Shown one piece after another: positions 55,305 through 64,000 of a DNA stretch of 64,000 nucleotides (position 1 is the first letter of the stretch; every line of letters begins with the position of its first letter). Both the position numbers and the translations under genes were made by a program. Source of the stretch: Rhodobacter sp. (GTDB lineage Bacteria > Pseudomonadota > Alphaproteobacteria > Rhodobacterales > Rhodobacteraceae); assembly GCA_020250175.1 (NCBI GenBank), contig JADCEN010000013.1, positions 124,001 to 188,000 of the forward strand. Reading direction: 5' to 3'. The notes below the pieces were generated by a model. The model searched no databases and was not told the origin of the DNA. It saw nothing but the letters and a program-made list of their open reading frames with translations.

Positions 55305-55786
55305 CAGCGGCGCTCCGACTCAAGAAGGGATGTGATCCACAGCGTCAGAAAGGCGGCCGACACGGCCAGACCCACCAGCGTCAGCGCCGGTCCCGGCCCG
55401 ATGAAGCCGCGCACCAGACCCTGCAGCAGCATCAGGGGGCTGACGGCCAGAAGCGCCCAGAACAGGGCCAGACGGGCGGCAAAGAAGCTGCCCGCCCCCC
55501 CCAGGGCGCGCGCCAGCAGATGGCTGAGCGCCGCCACCCCATATGCCACAAGGGGCAGCAGAAACATCGTACCCATCAGCGCGCCGCCCATCCGCGCGTC
55601 CAGCGGAATGGCCGGGTCGGCATGGGCCGCACGGGCAAGGCCGGGCCATTGCGCGACAAAGATCAGCAGGCAGGCCCCGATCAGCGTGGCAAGGGCCCGC
55701 CCTTCATCCGTGCCCCCGTCCAGCTTGCGCCGGAAGACCTGACGCGGCCTGAGGTAGCTTTCAAGGATATCCGTGCTGACCGGCAT
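55304..55786 (-). CDS. YIP1-family membrane protein
   Basis: A 160-aa hydrophobic protein with an N-terminal YLRPRQVFRRKLDGGTDEGRALATLIG segment and about four transmembrane helices (LLPLVAYGVAALSHLLA, LALFWALLAVSPLMLLQGLV, LVGLAVSAAFLTLWI). Together with the following gene it forms a tandem pair of related membrane proteins between sufD and sufS. Function unknown. Confidence 0.78.
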   Translation of the reverse strand: MPVSTDILESYLRPRQVFRRKLDGGTDEGRALATLIGACLLIFVAQWPGLARAAHADPAIPLDARMGGALMGTMFLLPLVAYGVAALSHLLARALGGAGSFFAARLALFWALLAVSPLMLLQGLVRGFIGPGPALTLVGLAVSAAFLTLWITSLLESERR

Positions 55787-55789
55787 CTG

Positions 55790-57079
55790 TCAGCGCCCGT
55801 GCCGTTCAAGCCAGTTCTGCAGATGCAGCCGGATATCCCCGGCAATGGCCGCATCCTCGATCTCGGCGATGGTTTCGGCCAGAAAGGCCAGCACCAGCAG
55901 CGATTTCGCCGCCGCCTCGGGCACCCCGCGCGCGCGCAGGTAGAACAACGCCACCTCGTCAATCGCGCCCGAGGTGGACCCGTGCGAACATTTCACGTCA
56001 TCGGCATAGATTTCCAGTTCCGGCTTGGCCAGAAACTGGCTGTCGCCGTCCAGCAAGAGCGACTGGCTGATCTGATAGCCATCGGTCTTCTGCGCGCCGG
56101 GTTTCACCAGAATCTTGCCCTGGAACACCCCGACCGCCCCGTTCTTCAGCACCTTCTTGAACACCTGCCGGCTTTCGCAGCGCAGGCCCGCATGGGTGAT
56201 AAACACCGTATCATCATGGTGGAAGGCACCATCGCCCACCGCCGCCCCGGCGATATGTGCCACCCCGTCATCGCCCAGCAGGTCAATCACCACCTCATTG
56301 CGCGTCAGCGCGCCATTAGCCGTCAGGGTGAAGGATTTGAACAGGCTTTCGGCACCAAGGCGGGCAAAGACATGGGTCGCGGCGCGGCGTTCATGGTCGC
56401 GGCCCTGCGCGCGGATATGATGGAACCGCCCGCCGGACGCAATATCAACCTCCATCACCTTGGTGAACCGGGCCGCTGCGGGGCCGTTTTCCAGCACCGT
56501 CAGTTCAGCCCCGGATTCAATCCTGATGCAATGATGCAGAATCACGTCAGAATTTTCTGATTTATGAAGGTAAATCAGGGAAACCGGCTTGGCCGCCCCG
56601 CCCGTGGCCCGGATCAGGATACCTTCTGTTGCAAAGGCCGTGTTCAGCGCCGCCAGCGGCCGCTGTACCGGGGTCTGCCCGCGCGCCTCAAGCAGGCCGT
56701 AAACCTCGCGCGCCCAGTGGATATCGGTCTGCCCGGCCTTGGACAAAAGTTCAATCTCGATACCGGCCAGCGTCAGATCATCAGACAAGGCCGGGTCGAA
56801 GACACCATCGACGAAGACGACTCGCAGACGGTCGATGCCATCAAAGACCGGCGGCTCGTCTTCAGCCGCAAAGGTGGCCGCGCGCGGGGCCTGCGGCGCG
56901 GTCAGATCGGCGGGGTCAGTGTAGCGCCAGTATTCGTCGCGCTTCGTGGGCAATCCCATTGCCCCCAGCCGCGCCAGCGCCTCCGCGCGGGCCGCACCGA
57001 GCCAGCCGCCACGCGCAAAATCCAGCCCGGCGATCCGTGCGGCAAGCGCATCAAGCTTTGCCTGGGGCACCGGCATCAC
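55790..57079 (-). CDS. sufD: Fe-S cluster assembly protein SufD
   Basis: A 429-aa scaffold protein of the SufBCD complex with the beta-helix core (HHCIRIESGAELTVLENG, ALTRNEVVIDLLGDDGVAHIAGAA, QVFKKVLKNGAVGVFQGKILV, KPELEIYADDVKCSHGSTSGAIDEVALFYLRARG). The conserved DDVKCSHG is present. It overlaps sufC by 4 bases. Confidence 0.95.
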   Translation of the reverse strand: MMPVPQAKLDALAARIAGLDFARGGWLGAARAEALARLGAMGLPTKRDEYWRYTDPADLTAPQAPRAATFAAEDEPPVFDGIDRLRVVFVDGVFDPALSDDLTLAGIEIELLSKAGQTDIHWAREVYGLLEARGQTPVQRPLAALNTAFATEGILIRATGGAAKPVSLIYLHKSENSDVILHHCIRIESGAELTVLENGPAAARFTKVMEVDIASGGRFHHIRAQGRDHERRAATHVFARLGAESLFKSFTLTANGALTRNEVVIDLLGDDGVAHIAGAAVGDGAFHHDDTVFITHAGLRCESRQVFKKVLKNGAVGVFQGKILVKPGAQKTDGYQISQSLLLDGDSQFLAKPELEIYADDVKCSHGSTSGAIDEVALFYLRARGVPEAAAKSLLVLAFLAETIAEIEDAAIAGDIRLHLQNWLERHGR

Positions 57080-57834
57080 TGGGCCTCCGCCAGAATACCG
57101 GCATAACCGTTCTGCTCGACTTCAAGCGCAAGCTCCGGCCCGCCGGTCTTCACGATGCGCCCGTCGGCCATGATGTGGACGACATCGGGATGGATATGGT
57201 CCAGCAGGCGCTGGTAATGCGTGATGACCAGAAAGGCACGGCCTGCATCGCGCAGGGCGTTGACGCCGTCTGACACCAGCTTCATCGCATCCACATCAAG
57301 ACCCGAGTCTGTCTCGTCCAGGATGCACATCTTCGGTTCCAGCATCGCCATTTGCAGGATTTCGTTGCGCTTTTTCTCGCCGCCCGAAAAGCCCACATTC
57401 ACCGGGCGCTTCAGCATTTCGGCATCGATCTTCAGCGCGCGGGCCTTTTCCCGCACCACTTTCAGGAAATCGCCCGCGCTCAGTTCCGCCTCGCCGCGGG
57501 CTTTGCGCTGGGCGTTCACCGCCGTTCGCAGGAAGGTCATGTTGCCCACGCCCGGAATTTCCACCGGGTATTGGAAGGCCAGAAACAGCCCCGCTGCCGC
57601 GCGCTCTTCCGGCTCCATCGTCAGCAGATCTTCACCGTCCAGCGTTGCGGTTCCATGGGTGACGGCATAGCCATCGCGCCCGGCCAGAACATAGGACAGG
57701 GTGGATTTGCCCGACCCGTTCGGCCCCATGATGGCATGAACCGTTCCGGCGGCAATTCTCAGGCCAACGCCCTTCAGGATAGGCTTATCCTCTGCCTCAA
57801 GTTTGACGTGCAGATTGCTGATTTCCAGCATCAT
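57076..57834 (-). CDS. sufC: Fe-S cluster assembly ATPase SufC
   Basis: A 252-aa ABC-type ATPase, non-transport, that drives SufBD. Walker A is GPNGSGKST, the signature is FSGGEKKR, Walker B is MCILDETDSGLD and the His switch is in VITHYQRLL. The first residues (MMLEISNLHVKLE) allow either of two adjacent ATGs. Confidence 0.97.
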   Translation of the reverse strand: MMLEISNLHVKLEAEDKPILKGVGLRIAAGTVHAIMGPNGSGKSTLSYVLAGRDGYAVTHGTATLDGEDLLTMEPEERAAAGLFLAFQYPVEIPGVGNMTFLRTAVNAQRKARGEAELSAGDFLKVVREKARALKIDAEMLKRPVNVGFSGGEKKRNEILQMAMLEPKMCILDETDSGLDVDAMKLVSDGVNALRDAGRAFLVITHYQRLLDHIHPDVVHIMADGRIVKTGGPELALEVEQNGYAGILAEAQ

Positions 57835-57875
57835 TTCCTCTTATTCAAAATAGCTCCCGGAAAGGGCCGCAGCCG

Positions 57876-59396
57876 TTACCCGACCGAGCCTTCCAGCGAT
57901 ATTGCGACCAGCGCCTGTGCTTCCATGGCAAATTCCATCGGCAGCGTCTGCAGCACATCCTTGACAAAGCCGTTCACCACCAGCGCCACCGCCTGTTCCT
58001 CGTCCATCCCGCGCGAGCGGCAGTAGAACAGCTGGTCGTCATCCACCTTCGAGGTGGTCGCCTCATGTTCCACGCGGCTGGAGTTGTTCTTGACCTCGAT
58101 ATAGGGAACCGTATGCGCGCCGCAGCCCTGCCCGATCAACAGGCTGTCGCATTGCGTGTAGTTGCGGCTGTTCGTGGCCTTTGGGTGCATCGAGACAAGG
58201 CCGCGATAGGTGTTCTGGGCGCGGCCCGCCGAAATGCCCTTGGATACGATCCGGGATTTCGTATTGCGCCCCAGATGCACCATCTTGGTGCCGGTATCAG
58301 CCTGCTGGGCATTGTTGGCGATGGCGATGGAATAGAACGCGCCCTGGCTGTCATCGCCGCGCAGGATGCAGGACGGGTATTTCCAGGTGATCGCCGATCC
58401 GGTTTCAACCTGCGTCCACATCACCTTGGCGCGCGCGCCCCGGCAATCGGCGCGCTTGGTGACGAAATTGTAGATGCCGCCCACACCGTTCTCGTCGCCC
58501 GGATACCAGTTCTGCACGGTGGAATACTTCACTTCGGCATCGTCCAGAATGACGATTTCCACAACAGCGGCATGCAGTTGATGGGTGTCGCGCCTTGGTG
58601 CAGTACAGCCTTCCAGATAGCTGACGTAAGACCCCTTTTCGGCGACAATCAGGGTCCGTTCGAACTGGCCGGTATTCTCGGCATTGATCCGGAAATAGGT
58701 GGACAGTTCCATCGGGCAGCGCACGCCAGCAGGGATATAGACAAAAGACCCATCGGTGAAGACGGTGCTGTTGAGCGTGGCAAAGAAGTTGTCGGACTGC
58801 GGCACGACAGAGCCCAGATATCTCTGCACCAACTCGGGATGTTCGCGCACCGCTTCGGAAATGGCGCAGAAGATGACACCGGCTTTTGCCAGTTCTGCCT
58901 TGAAGGTGGTGCCTACCGAAACCGAATCAAACACCGCATCCACGGCCACGCGGCGCGGCTCTTCAGTACCTTCAACACCGGCAAGAAGCATTTGTTCTTT
59001 CAGCGGAATCCCCAGCTTGGCATAGGTTGCCAGCAGTTTCGGGTCCACCTCGTCCAGCGACTTTGGCTTGCCCGCCATGCTTTTGGGTTTGGCGTAATAG
59101 AACTGGTCCTGGTAATCGATTTCGGGATAGTTGAGCATCGCCCAGCGCGGCTCTTCCATCTTGACCCAGCGCCGGTAGGCGGCAAGACGCCACTCCAGCA
59201 GCCACGCAGGTTCGCCGTTCTTGTCCGAAATCAGGCGGACGATGTCCTCGTTCAACCCCTTGGGCGCAAACTCCATCTCGATGTCGGTTTGCCAGCCGTA
59301 TTTGTACTTTCCGGCCATGGCCTGCACGGTCTCAATCGTCTCGCGATCAACGCCGTCGCGCATTTCGGGCTGAAGTCCGCCATCAAGTACCGTCAT
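57876..59396 (-). CDS. sufB: Fe-S cluster assembly protein SufB
   Basis: A 506-aa scaffold subunit with [52 protein letters not shown] in consecutive pieces, [18 protein letters not shown] and [31 protein letters not shown]. The conserved cysteine in EGCTAP and the C-terminal Glu/His region for cluster assembly are present. It is 41 bases upstream of sufC. Confidence 0.97.
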   Translation of the reverse strand: MTVLDGGLQPEMRDGVDRETIETVQAMAGKYKYGWQTDIEMEFAPKGLNEDIVRLISDKNGEPAWLLEWRLAAYRRWVKMEEPRWAMLNYPEIDYQDQFYYAKPKSMAGKPKSLDEVDPKLLATYAKLGIPLKEQMLLAGVEGTEEPRRVAVDAVFDSVSVGTTFKAELAKAGVIFCAISEAVREHPELVQRYLGSVVPQSDNFFATLNSTVFTDGSFVYIPAGVRCPMELSTYFRINAENTGQFERTLIVAEKGSYVSYLEGCTAPRRDTHQLHAAVVEIVILDDAEVKYSTVQNWYPGDENGVGGIYNFVTKRADCRGARAKVMWTQVETGSAITWKYPSCILRGDDSQGAFYSIAIANNAQQADTGTKMVHLGRNTKSRIVSKGISAGRAQNTYRGLVSMHPKATNSRNYTQCDSLLIGQGCGAHTVPYIEVKNNSSRVEHEATTSKVDDDQLFYCRSRGMDEEQAVALVVNGFVKDVLQTLPMEFAMEAQALVAISLEGSVG

Positions 59397-59429
59397 CGTC
59401 TTTCCTTCCGTCCTTCGCCCTGCCGCCGG

Positions 59430-60476
59430 TCAGGCGGCGCGGGTGCGATGCCTGGCATAGCGCGTGGTCCAGGCTTCAACACAGCGCAGAACCTGATCTT
59501 CCGTCACCTCCGGCCCCAGCGAAAACCGGATCGCCGAAGCCGCCTTGTCATCATCAAAGCCCATCGCCCGCAGCACCCGGCTTGCCCGGACCTTGCCCGA
59601 AGAACAGGCAGACCCGGCAGAAACCGCAAAGCCGGCAAGGTCCATCTGCATCACCTGCGTCTCGCCCTTCCAGCCGGGGGCAATCAGGCACAGGGTGTTG
59701 GGCAGGCGGGATGCGCCGTTTCCGACGGAAATAGTCTTAAATCCGCAAGCGGACAATCCTTGATCTAGAATATTTCTAAACTGCGCCACACGGTCCCAGA
59801 CGCCCGATGCCAGATCGCGCGCGGCGGCTTCCGCCGCAGCCCCGAAACCGGCGATGCCGATCAGGTTTTCGGTACCAGCCCGCCGCCCCATTTCCTGCCC
59901 GCCGCCCTTCAGCCGCGGTTCCACATCAAGGCCGCGCCGGAGCACCAGCGCGCCGATGCCCTTGGGGCCGCCCAGCTTGTGCGCCGAGACAAGGCCCATG
60001 TCGCACCCCAGCCAGGTGAAGGCCAGCGGCACCTTGCCGAAGCCTTGCGTCAGGTCGCAAACCGCAAGCCCTGGCGGCAGGGTCTGGATGACCCCGGTTT
60101 CGGAATTGGCAAGCTGCAGGGCGGTCCGCGCCGGATCGCCGACCGCCACCTGGCCGTCACGGTCTGCGGCAAGGACCGGCGCACACCATGCGCTGACCGC
60201 TTCATGCTCGACCGCCGCGCACAAAAGGTTTCGCCCGGCGCAGGCCAGGGCTGCGGCCTCGGTCGCCCCGCTGGTAAAGAGGATGTCGGCCCCGTCCGCG
60301 CCCAGGGCGGCGGCCACCTGGCCCCGCGCCCGTTCGATCAGCGCCCTTGCCGCCCGACCCTCGGCATGGACCGAAGACGGGTTTCCCGCCACATCCATCG
60401 CCGCGATCATGGCCGCCCGCGCCTCAGGGCGCAGCGGTGCCGTGGCGTTCCAGTCCAGATAGACCCGCCCGGTCAA
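59430..60476 (-). CDS. Cysteine desulfurase, IscS/NifS type
   Basis: A 348-aa type I cysteine desulfurase with VYLDWNATAPLRPEARAAM, the PLP lysine in VSAHKLGGPKGIGAL and the loop cysteine in SAGSACSSGKVRAS. It is shorter than E. coli IscS by about 50 residues. It overlaps the iscR stop by 4 bases. The operon thus has two desulfurases of different types. Confidence 0.93.
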   Translation of the reverse strand: MTGRVYLDWNATAPLRPEARAAMIAAMDVAGNPSSVHAEGRAARALIERARGQVAAALGADGADILFTSGATEAAALACAGRNLLCAAVEHEAVSAWCAPVLAADRDGQVAVGDPARTALQLANSETGVIQTLPPGLAVCDLTQGFGKVPLAFTWLGCDMGLVSAHKLGGPKGIGALVLRRGLDVEPRLKGGGQEMGRRAGTENLIGIAGFGAAAEAAARDLASGVWDRVAQFRNILDQGLSACGFKTISVGNGASRLPNTLCLIAPGWKGETQVMQMDLAGFAVSAGSACSSGKVRASRVLRAMGFDDDKAASAIRFSLGPEVTEDQVLRCVEAWTTRYARHRTRAA

Positions 60477-60985
60477 ACCCGGCCTCCGGCAGCGGCCCGC
60501 CCTGCCGGGGCACCGTCAGCATCCGCCCCGTCATCCACAACGCGCAACAGCGCGGGCACCGCCGGGCAGGGATGCATTTCGTTGCGGATCACATCCGACA
60601 GCCGTGTCTGGTGCAAGAAGACATAGACATGGGCCGAAAGCCCTTCCCACAGCCGGTTGGTCAGCGATTGCGCCCGCGTTCCTGAAATGCCGCCTGTCAC
60701 CCCCGCCCCGGTATGCAGGGCGCTGACGGTTTCATCCACCGCCTGCAGGATTTCGCTGACACGGATGGAATCGGGATGCCGCGACAGGCGGTACCCGCCG
60801 CCGGGTCCGCGCGCGGCTTCCACAAGCCCCGCCCGGCGCAGCTTTACGAAAAGCTGCTCCAGATAGGGAAGCGAAATGTCCTGCCGCTTTGATATCGCCG
60901 CCAGCGACACCAGATCGTCATCCCCGGCCAGCGCCAGATCAGCCAGCGCCACCATCGCATAGCGGCCTTTCGTCGACAGTTTCAT
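60473..60985 (-). CDS. iscR: Rrf2-family regulator IscR
   Basis: A 170-aa winged-helix regulator of Fe-S cluster genes, starting MKLSTKGRYAMVALADLAL with VSLAAISKRQDISLPYLEQLFVKLRRAGLV. E. coli IscR uses three cysteines for its [2Fe-2S] cluster; here only one Cys is present in the C-terminal half (EMHPCPAV), in keeping with the unusual one-cysteine IscR described for Rhodobacter sphaeroides. The start at 60985 is set by the conserved MKLSTKG; the open frame to 62455 is artefactual. It overlaps the desulfurase gene. Confidence 0.93.
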   Translation of the reverse strand: MKLSTKGRYAMVALADLALAGDDDLVSLAAISKRQDISLPYLEQLFVKLRRAGLVEAARGPGGGYRLSRHPDSIRVSEILQAVDETVSALHTGAGVTGGISGTRAQSLTNRLWEGLSAHVYVFLHQTRLSDVIRNEMHPCPAVPALLRVVDDGADADGAPAGRAAAGGRV

Positions 60986-61068
60986 CACCGCCCCATTGCT
61001 AAGCGATTGACGTGAGGCGGAAGGCTGCTTAACTCCCTTCCCAACCAGAAGCCCGGTCCTTCGCGGAT

Positions 61069-61105
61069 TTGGAATTGTTCTAAGTAACCCGAGCGAATTT
61101 GTCAA
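61069..61105 (-). promoter_or_regulatory. iscR-suf operon promoter with overlapping dyad (candidate IscR site)
   Basis: On the minus strand TTGACA (61105-61100), a 17-base spacer and TAGAAC (61082-61077) form a good sigma-70-like promoter about 85 bases before iscR. The dyad TTAGAA-CAA-TTCCAA (61083-61069, TTnGAA-N3-TTCnAA) covers the -10 element and the start region, which suits repression by IscR or an iron-responsive regulator. Confidence 0.7.
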
Positions 61106-61141
61106 GAATGTCGCGCGGCACAGCAAAAGACAGGCGAATCG

Positions 61142-61801
61142 ATGCCCGAAGTGATTTTCGCCGGCCCCGAAGGCCGGCTTGAAGGCCGTTATCACCCGCA
61201 GAAAGACAGGGATGCGCCGATTGCGATCGTGCTGCATCCGCACCCGCAGTTTGGCGGGACGATGAACAACAAGGTCGTCTACAACCTGCATTACACTTTC
61301 TACACCCTGGGCTTCACCGTGCTGCGCTTCAACTTCCGCGGCGTCGGGCGCAGCCAGGGGGAATATGACCTTGGGATTGGCGAGTTGAGCGATGCGGCCT
61401 CGGCGCTGGACTATTTGCAGACGATGAACCAGAACGCCAAGCATTGCTGGGTTGCAGGCTTCAGCTTTGGCGCCTGGATCGGGATGCAACTGCTGATGCG
61501 CCGCCCCGAGATCACCGGCTTCATCTCGGTCTCGCCGCCTGCGAACATGTATGACTTCAGCTTTCTTGCCCCCTGCCCGTCGTCCGGCCTGATCATCAAC
61601 GGCACGGCAGACCGCGTGGCACCGCCGAAGGACACGATCAGCCTGGTGAACAAGCTGCATGAACAGAAGGGCATCAAGATCACCCATACGCAGATCGAGG
61701 GGGCCGACCACTTCTTCAAGGATGAGGACGCGCATATGAAGCCCATGATCGCGGCCGTGTCCGACTATGTGAAGCGCCGCCTGACAGAGGTGTCGCGCTG
61801 A
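61142..61801 (+). CDS. Alpha/beta hydrolase (COG2945-like)
   Basis: A 219-aa hydrolase with IAIVLHPHPQFGGTMNNKVV, LRFNFRGVGRSQGEYD, the nucleophile motif GFSFGAW, NGTADRVAPP (Asp) and EGADHFFKD (His), a full Ser-Asp-His triad. This group contains uncharacterised carboxylesterase-like proteins. It starts divergently from the iscR operon, the two starts separated by about 150 bases. Confidence 0.87.
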   Translation: MPEVIFAGPEGRLEGRYHPQKDRDAPIAIVLHPHPQFGGTMNNKVVYNLHYTFYTLGFTVLRFNFRGVGRSQGEYDLGIGELSDAASALDYLQTMNQNAKHCWVAGFSFGAWIGMQLLMRRPEITGFISVSPPANMYDFSFLAPCPSSGLIINGTADRVAPPKDTISLVNKLHEQKGIKITHTQIEGADHFFKDEDAHMKPMIAAVSDYVKRRLTEVSR

Positions 61802-61811
61802 GGCGTCCGGC

Positions 61812-62075
61812 ATGAGCATTGCCGAAACCCTGGCGGACGGCCCGGCGCGCGAAAGGATCCTGGCGATGGAACGCCTTGGCAAGGACCGGCATCTCAGCGA
61901 CGTGGTCATGGTGCCGGGGGCGTCTTCCACCCCTCTGCAGGACGCCTTCCTGACCTTGATCCGGGTCTTTCGGGCGGAACAGCGCGGAGGCTTGTTTCTG
62001 AAGGGCACGCTTCGGGCGGGCGAAACCGGCACTCCGCCGCCCGCCGCCCGGCGCGCGCCGGATGCGGGACAGTGA
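61812..62075 (+). CDS. Small unknown protein
   Basis: An 87-aa protein (MSIAETLADGPARERILAMERLGKDRHLSDVV in two halves, STPLQDAFLTLIRVFRAEQR) with a Pro/Ala-rich tail. No family recognised. It starts 10 bases after the hydrolase gene and its TGA overlaps the GTG of the following gene fragment. Confidence 0.5.
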   Translation: MSIAETLADGPARERILAMERLGKDRHLSDVVMVPGASSTPLQDAFLTLIRVFRAEQRGGLFLKGTLRAGETGTPPPAARRAPDAGQ

Positions 62076-62242
62076 GCGACCGGCTGACGGCTCAGTTCGC
62101 CTTTCTGAACGAGGCGGACAAGCTCAATCAGGTGCTGCGCGCCACGACGCTGGTCGATGCCTCGCGCCCGGAAACCTCGGGCGAACACAGTTGGCACCTG
62201 GCACTGTACGCGATGGTCCTGGCCGATCAGGCAGGGTGCTGA
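62072..62242 (+). pseudogene. Truncated HD-domain (YfbR-like) hydrolase
   Basis: A GTG-initiated frame of 56 codons reads SDRLTAQFAFLNEADKLNQV, then RATTLVDASRPETSGEHSWHL and ALYAMVLADQA before a TGA. This is the N-terminal quarter of HD-domain phosphohydrolases (the His of EHSWHL is the first metal ligand). The remaining ~130 residues, including the HD pair, are missing in all frames that follow, so the gene is cut off rather than simply frameshifted. Confidence 0.72.
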
Positions 62243-62564
62243 AACGTGCCGCCCGCAGGGGCTGCGCGACCGAAAAGCAGGAAACGCTTCCGCCCGCGCG
62301 CGCCTTTCGCATCCTGGCAGGGGCCATCGGCCACAGCGCCGCGCCCGCGCGGGGAAACGCGGCGCGTTTCCTGTTTCCGCCCGGAGCGGCAATCCCTTGC
62401 CCCGGACCGGGAAGATTTTCCCGGCAGGCCGGCGGTCGGATTGCTTTTTCAACACCCCGCCCGGTCACCGGACGGCATGGTATACCACCGCATACCATTC
62501 TTCCCATGCGGCGGCTTTTCGGCTATGACCGCCGCAATCCGAATCCCTGCCCAAGGAGATGCCC
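62243..62564. promoter_or_regulatory. Region upstream of icd with hairpin and palindromic operator
   Basis: No gene is supported here. A perfect hairpin GGAAACGC-GGC-GCGTTTCC lies at 62353-62371. Closer to icd, TGGTATACCA (62478-62487) is a perfect palindrome followed by a half-copy TACCA (62493-62497), a pattern seen in GntR-type operators. It lies about 80 bases before the icd start. Confidence 0.5.
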
Positions 62565-63779
62565 ATGTCGAAGATCAAGGTAGCGAACCCCGTCGTCGAA
62601 CTCGACGGCGACGAGATGACCCGCATCATCTGGGACTTCATCAAGAAGAAGCTGATCCTGCCCTACCTCGACATCGATCTGAAATACTATGATCTGGGGA
62701 TCGGGGAACGCGACCGGACCAACGATCAGGTCACGATTGAGTCCGCCAATGCGATCCGGCAGTACGGCGTGGGCGTGAAATGCGCCACCATCACCCCGGA
62801 TGAAGCACGGGTCGAGGAATTCGGCCTGAAGCAGATGTGGAAAAGCCCGAACGGCACGATCCGCAACATCCTGGGTGGCGTCATCTTTCGCCAGCCGATC
62901 ATCTGCCGCAACGTGCCGCGCCTGGTGCCCGGCTGGACCCGGCCCATCGTGGTGGGCCGCCACGCCTTTGGCGACCAGTACCGCGCCACCGACTTCCGCT
63001 TTCCGGGGGCGGGCAAGCTGACGATGAAATTCGTGGGCGAGGATGGCACCACGATTGAACGCGATGTCTATTCGGCCCCGTCTTCGGGCGTGTTCATGGG
63101 CATGTACAACCTGGATGACAGCATCACCGATTTCGCCCGCGCCTCGCTCAACTACGGGCTGAACCTGGGCTGGCCGGTCTATCTTTCCACCAAGAACACA
63201 ATCCTCAAGGTCTATGACGGACGTTTCAAGGACATCTTCCAGAAGGTCTACGAAGAAGAATTCGAGGCAGAGTTCAAAAAGAAGGGCATCCATTACGAAC
63301 ACCGCCTGATCGACGATATGGTGGCCTCGGCGCTGAAATGGTCGGGCGGCTATGTCTGGGCCTGCAAGAACTATGACGGTGACGTGCAGTCCGATACCGT
63401 GGCGCAGGGCTTTGGCTCTCTCGGGCTGATGACCTCGGTGCTGATGACGCCGGATGGCAAGACGGTGGAAGCGGAAGCGGCCCATGGCACCGTGACCCGC
63501 CATTACCGCGAACACCAGAAGGGCAAGGAAACCTCGACCAACTCCATCGCGTCGATCTTTGCCTGGACGGGCGGTCTGCGGCACCGCGCCAAGCTGGATG
63601 ACAACGCCGCCCTGCAGCGCTTTGCCGAAACGCTGGAACGGGTAACGGTGCAGACGGTGGAAGACGGCTGGATGACCAAGGACCTGGCCCTGCTGGTCGG
63701 CCCCGACCAGAAGTGGCTGACCACGACGGGCTATCTGGAGAAGGTGGACGAATACCTGAGTAGGGCGCTGGCGGGCTAA
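62565..63779 (+). CDS. icd: NADP-dependent isocitrate dehydrogenase
   Basis: A 404-aa TCA-cycle enzyme of the homodimeric, mitochondrial-like type: [75 protein letters not shown] and the NADP site [16 protein letters not shown]. The start at 62565 is preferred because AAGGAG ends at 62558; the ATG at 62559 is too close. Confidence 0.97.
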   Translation: MSKIKVANPVVELDGDEMTRIIWDFIKKKLILPYLDIDLKYYDLGIGERDRTNDQVTIESANAIRQYGVGVKCATITPDEARVEEFGLKQMWKSPNGTIRNILGGVIFRQPIICRNVPRLVPGWTRPIVVGRHAFGDQYRATDFRFPGAGKLTMKFVGEDGTTIERDVYSAPSSGVFMGMYNLDDSITDFARASLNYGLNLGWPVYLSTKNTILKVYDGRFKDIFQKVYEEEFEAEFKKKGIHYEHRLIDDMVASALKWSGGYVWACKNYDGDVQSDTVAQGFGSLGLMTSVLMTPDGKTVEAEAAHGTVTRHYREHQKGKETSTNSIASIFAWTGGLRHRAKLDDNAALQRFAETLERVTVQTVEDGWMTKDLALLVGPDQKWLTTTGYLEKVDEYLSRALAG

Positions 63780-63871
63780 GCCGTCGCTGCAGCTGCGAAA
63801 GGTTCCGCTGGCCTTTCCGCCGCGTCTGCGCTAGGTCCGCGCCAAAGCTGAAAGATGAAAGAGACGCCCCG

Positions 63872-64000
63872 ATGGAGCTTCGCAACATCGCCATCATCGC
63901 GCATGTCGATCATGGCAAGACCACGCTTGTCGACGAGCTTCTCAAGCAGTCCGGCACCTATCGCGACAATCAGGCCACCACCGAACGCGCGATGGACAGC
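63872..64000 (+). CDS. typA: Ribosome-binding GTPase TypA/BipA (5' part)
   Basis: The first 43 residues are visible: [30 protein letters not shown] in two halves, then [19 protein letters not shown] is the P-loop and the beginning matches BipA/TypA closely ([18 protein letters not shown]). The gene continues past the window end. Confidence 0.93.
   Translation, partial: MELRNIAIIAHVDHGKTTLVDELLKQSGTYRDNQATTERAMDS

Noticed and set aside
60986-62455. Long minus-strand open frame extending iscR upstream to 660 aa
   Set aside because: It runs antisense through the alpha/beta hydrolase gene, has no family match in the extension, and the conserved IscR start and a promoter lie at 60985-61105.
63797-63817. 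GAAAGG...CCTTTC hairpin after icd as a terminator
   Set aside because: Only a 6-bp stem and no T-run; too weak to call.

Overview
The window reads as a chromosomal segment of a high-GC alphaproteobacterium of the Rhodobacteraceae/Paracoccaceae type (Rhodobacter, Gemmobacter or Tabrizicola-like). The basis is gene content and order: a ChpT-type histidine phosphotransferase, an ornithine-lipid olsBA pair, an rplU-rpmA ... obgE-proB-proA ribosome/proline block, an iscR-suf operon whose IscR has a single cysteine, and a compact che operon. No species call is possible from the sequence alone.

Region 1 (1-16651) is a large carbohydrate-catabolism locus. Rightward genes encode the end of an ABC sugar importer (permease, ATPase), a transglutaminase-like protein, an FGGY kinase, a VOC protein, a class II ketose-bisphosphate aldolase, a HAD phosphatase, an ABM-fold protein (the fold of LsrG), an MBL-fold hydrolase and an LVIVD beta-propeller protein. 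A leftward RpiR/SIS repressor separates these from a second rightward operon: E1 alpha and E1 beta of an acetoin/2-oxoacid dehydrogenase, a transaldolase-fold protein whose Schiff-base lysine position is serine, an AcoC-like lipoyl + E3-binding + alpha/beta-hydrolase fusion, dihydrolipoamide dehydrogenase and a phosphoglycolate-phosphatase-like HAD protein. The combination suggests phosphorylation, isomerisation and cleavage of an unusual sugar or acyloin with acyl-CoA formation. The substrate is unknown.

Region 2 (16652-24832) is mostly core: a decayed IS5-type transposase remnant, a TrmJ-like methyltransferase, a ThiE-like protein, olsBA, a DUF3553 protein, chpT, proA, proB and obgE. Region 3 (24833-29775) looks like an insertion into the rplU-rpmA-GNAT-obgE-proBA block. 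It holds an unknown secreted protein, a Hint-like toxin fragment, a possible immunity protein, a 5' gene fragment, a DUF1254 protein and an AraC regulator. Region 4 (29776-32813) has two GNATs, L27, L21 and a DUF2059 protein.

Region 5 (33500-43791) holds two catabolic clusters. One is a tight leftward operon of BtpA/SgcQ-like protein, M42 hydrolase, FGGY kinase and creatininase-family amidohydrolase, for which no pathway is known to me. The other is a non-phosphorylative L-fucose-type oxidative pathway (aldo-keto reductase, UxaA-family dehydratase, SDR, FAH-family hydrolase) with a GntR repressor whose promoter overlaps a perfect palindrome.

Region 6 (43803-52789) is a leftward chemotaxis operon: STAS, cheY, cheA, cheW, cheR, cheY, a small unknown gene, mcp, cheB and cheD. 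Its CheB has a receiver domain lacking the phospho-acceptor aspartate. Region 7 (53340-60985) carries tRNA-Arg(CCG) and the operon iscR, nifS-like, sufB, sufC, sufD, two YIP1 genes, sufS, with a recognisable promoter and operator upstream of iscR. The right end (61142-64000) has an alpha/beta hydrolase, a small unknown gene, a truncated HD-domain gene, NADP-isocitrate dehydrogenase and the start of typA/bipA.
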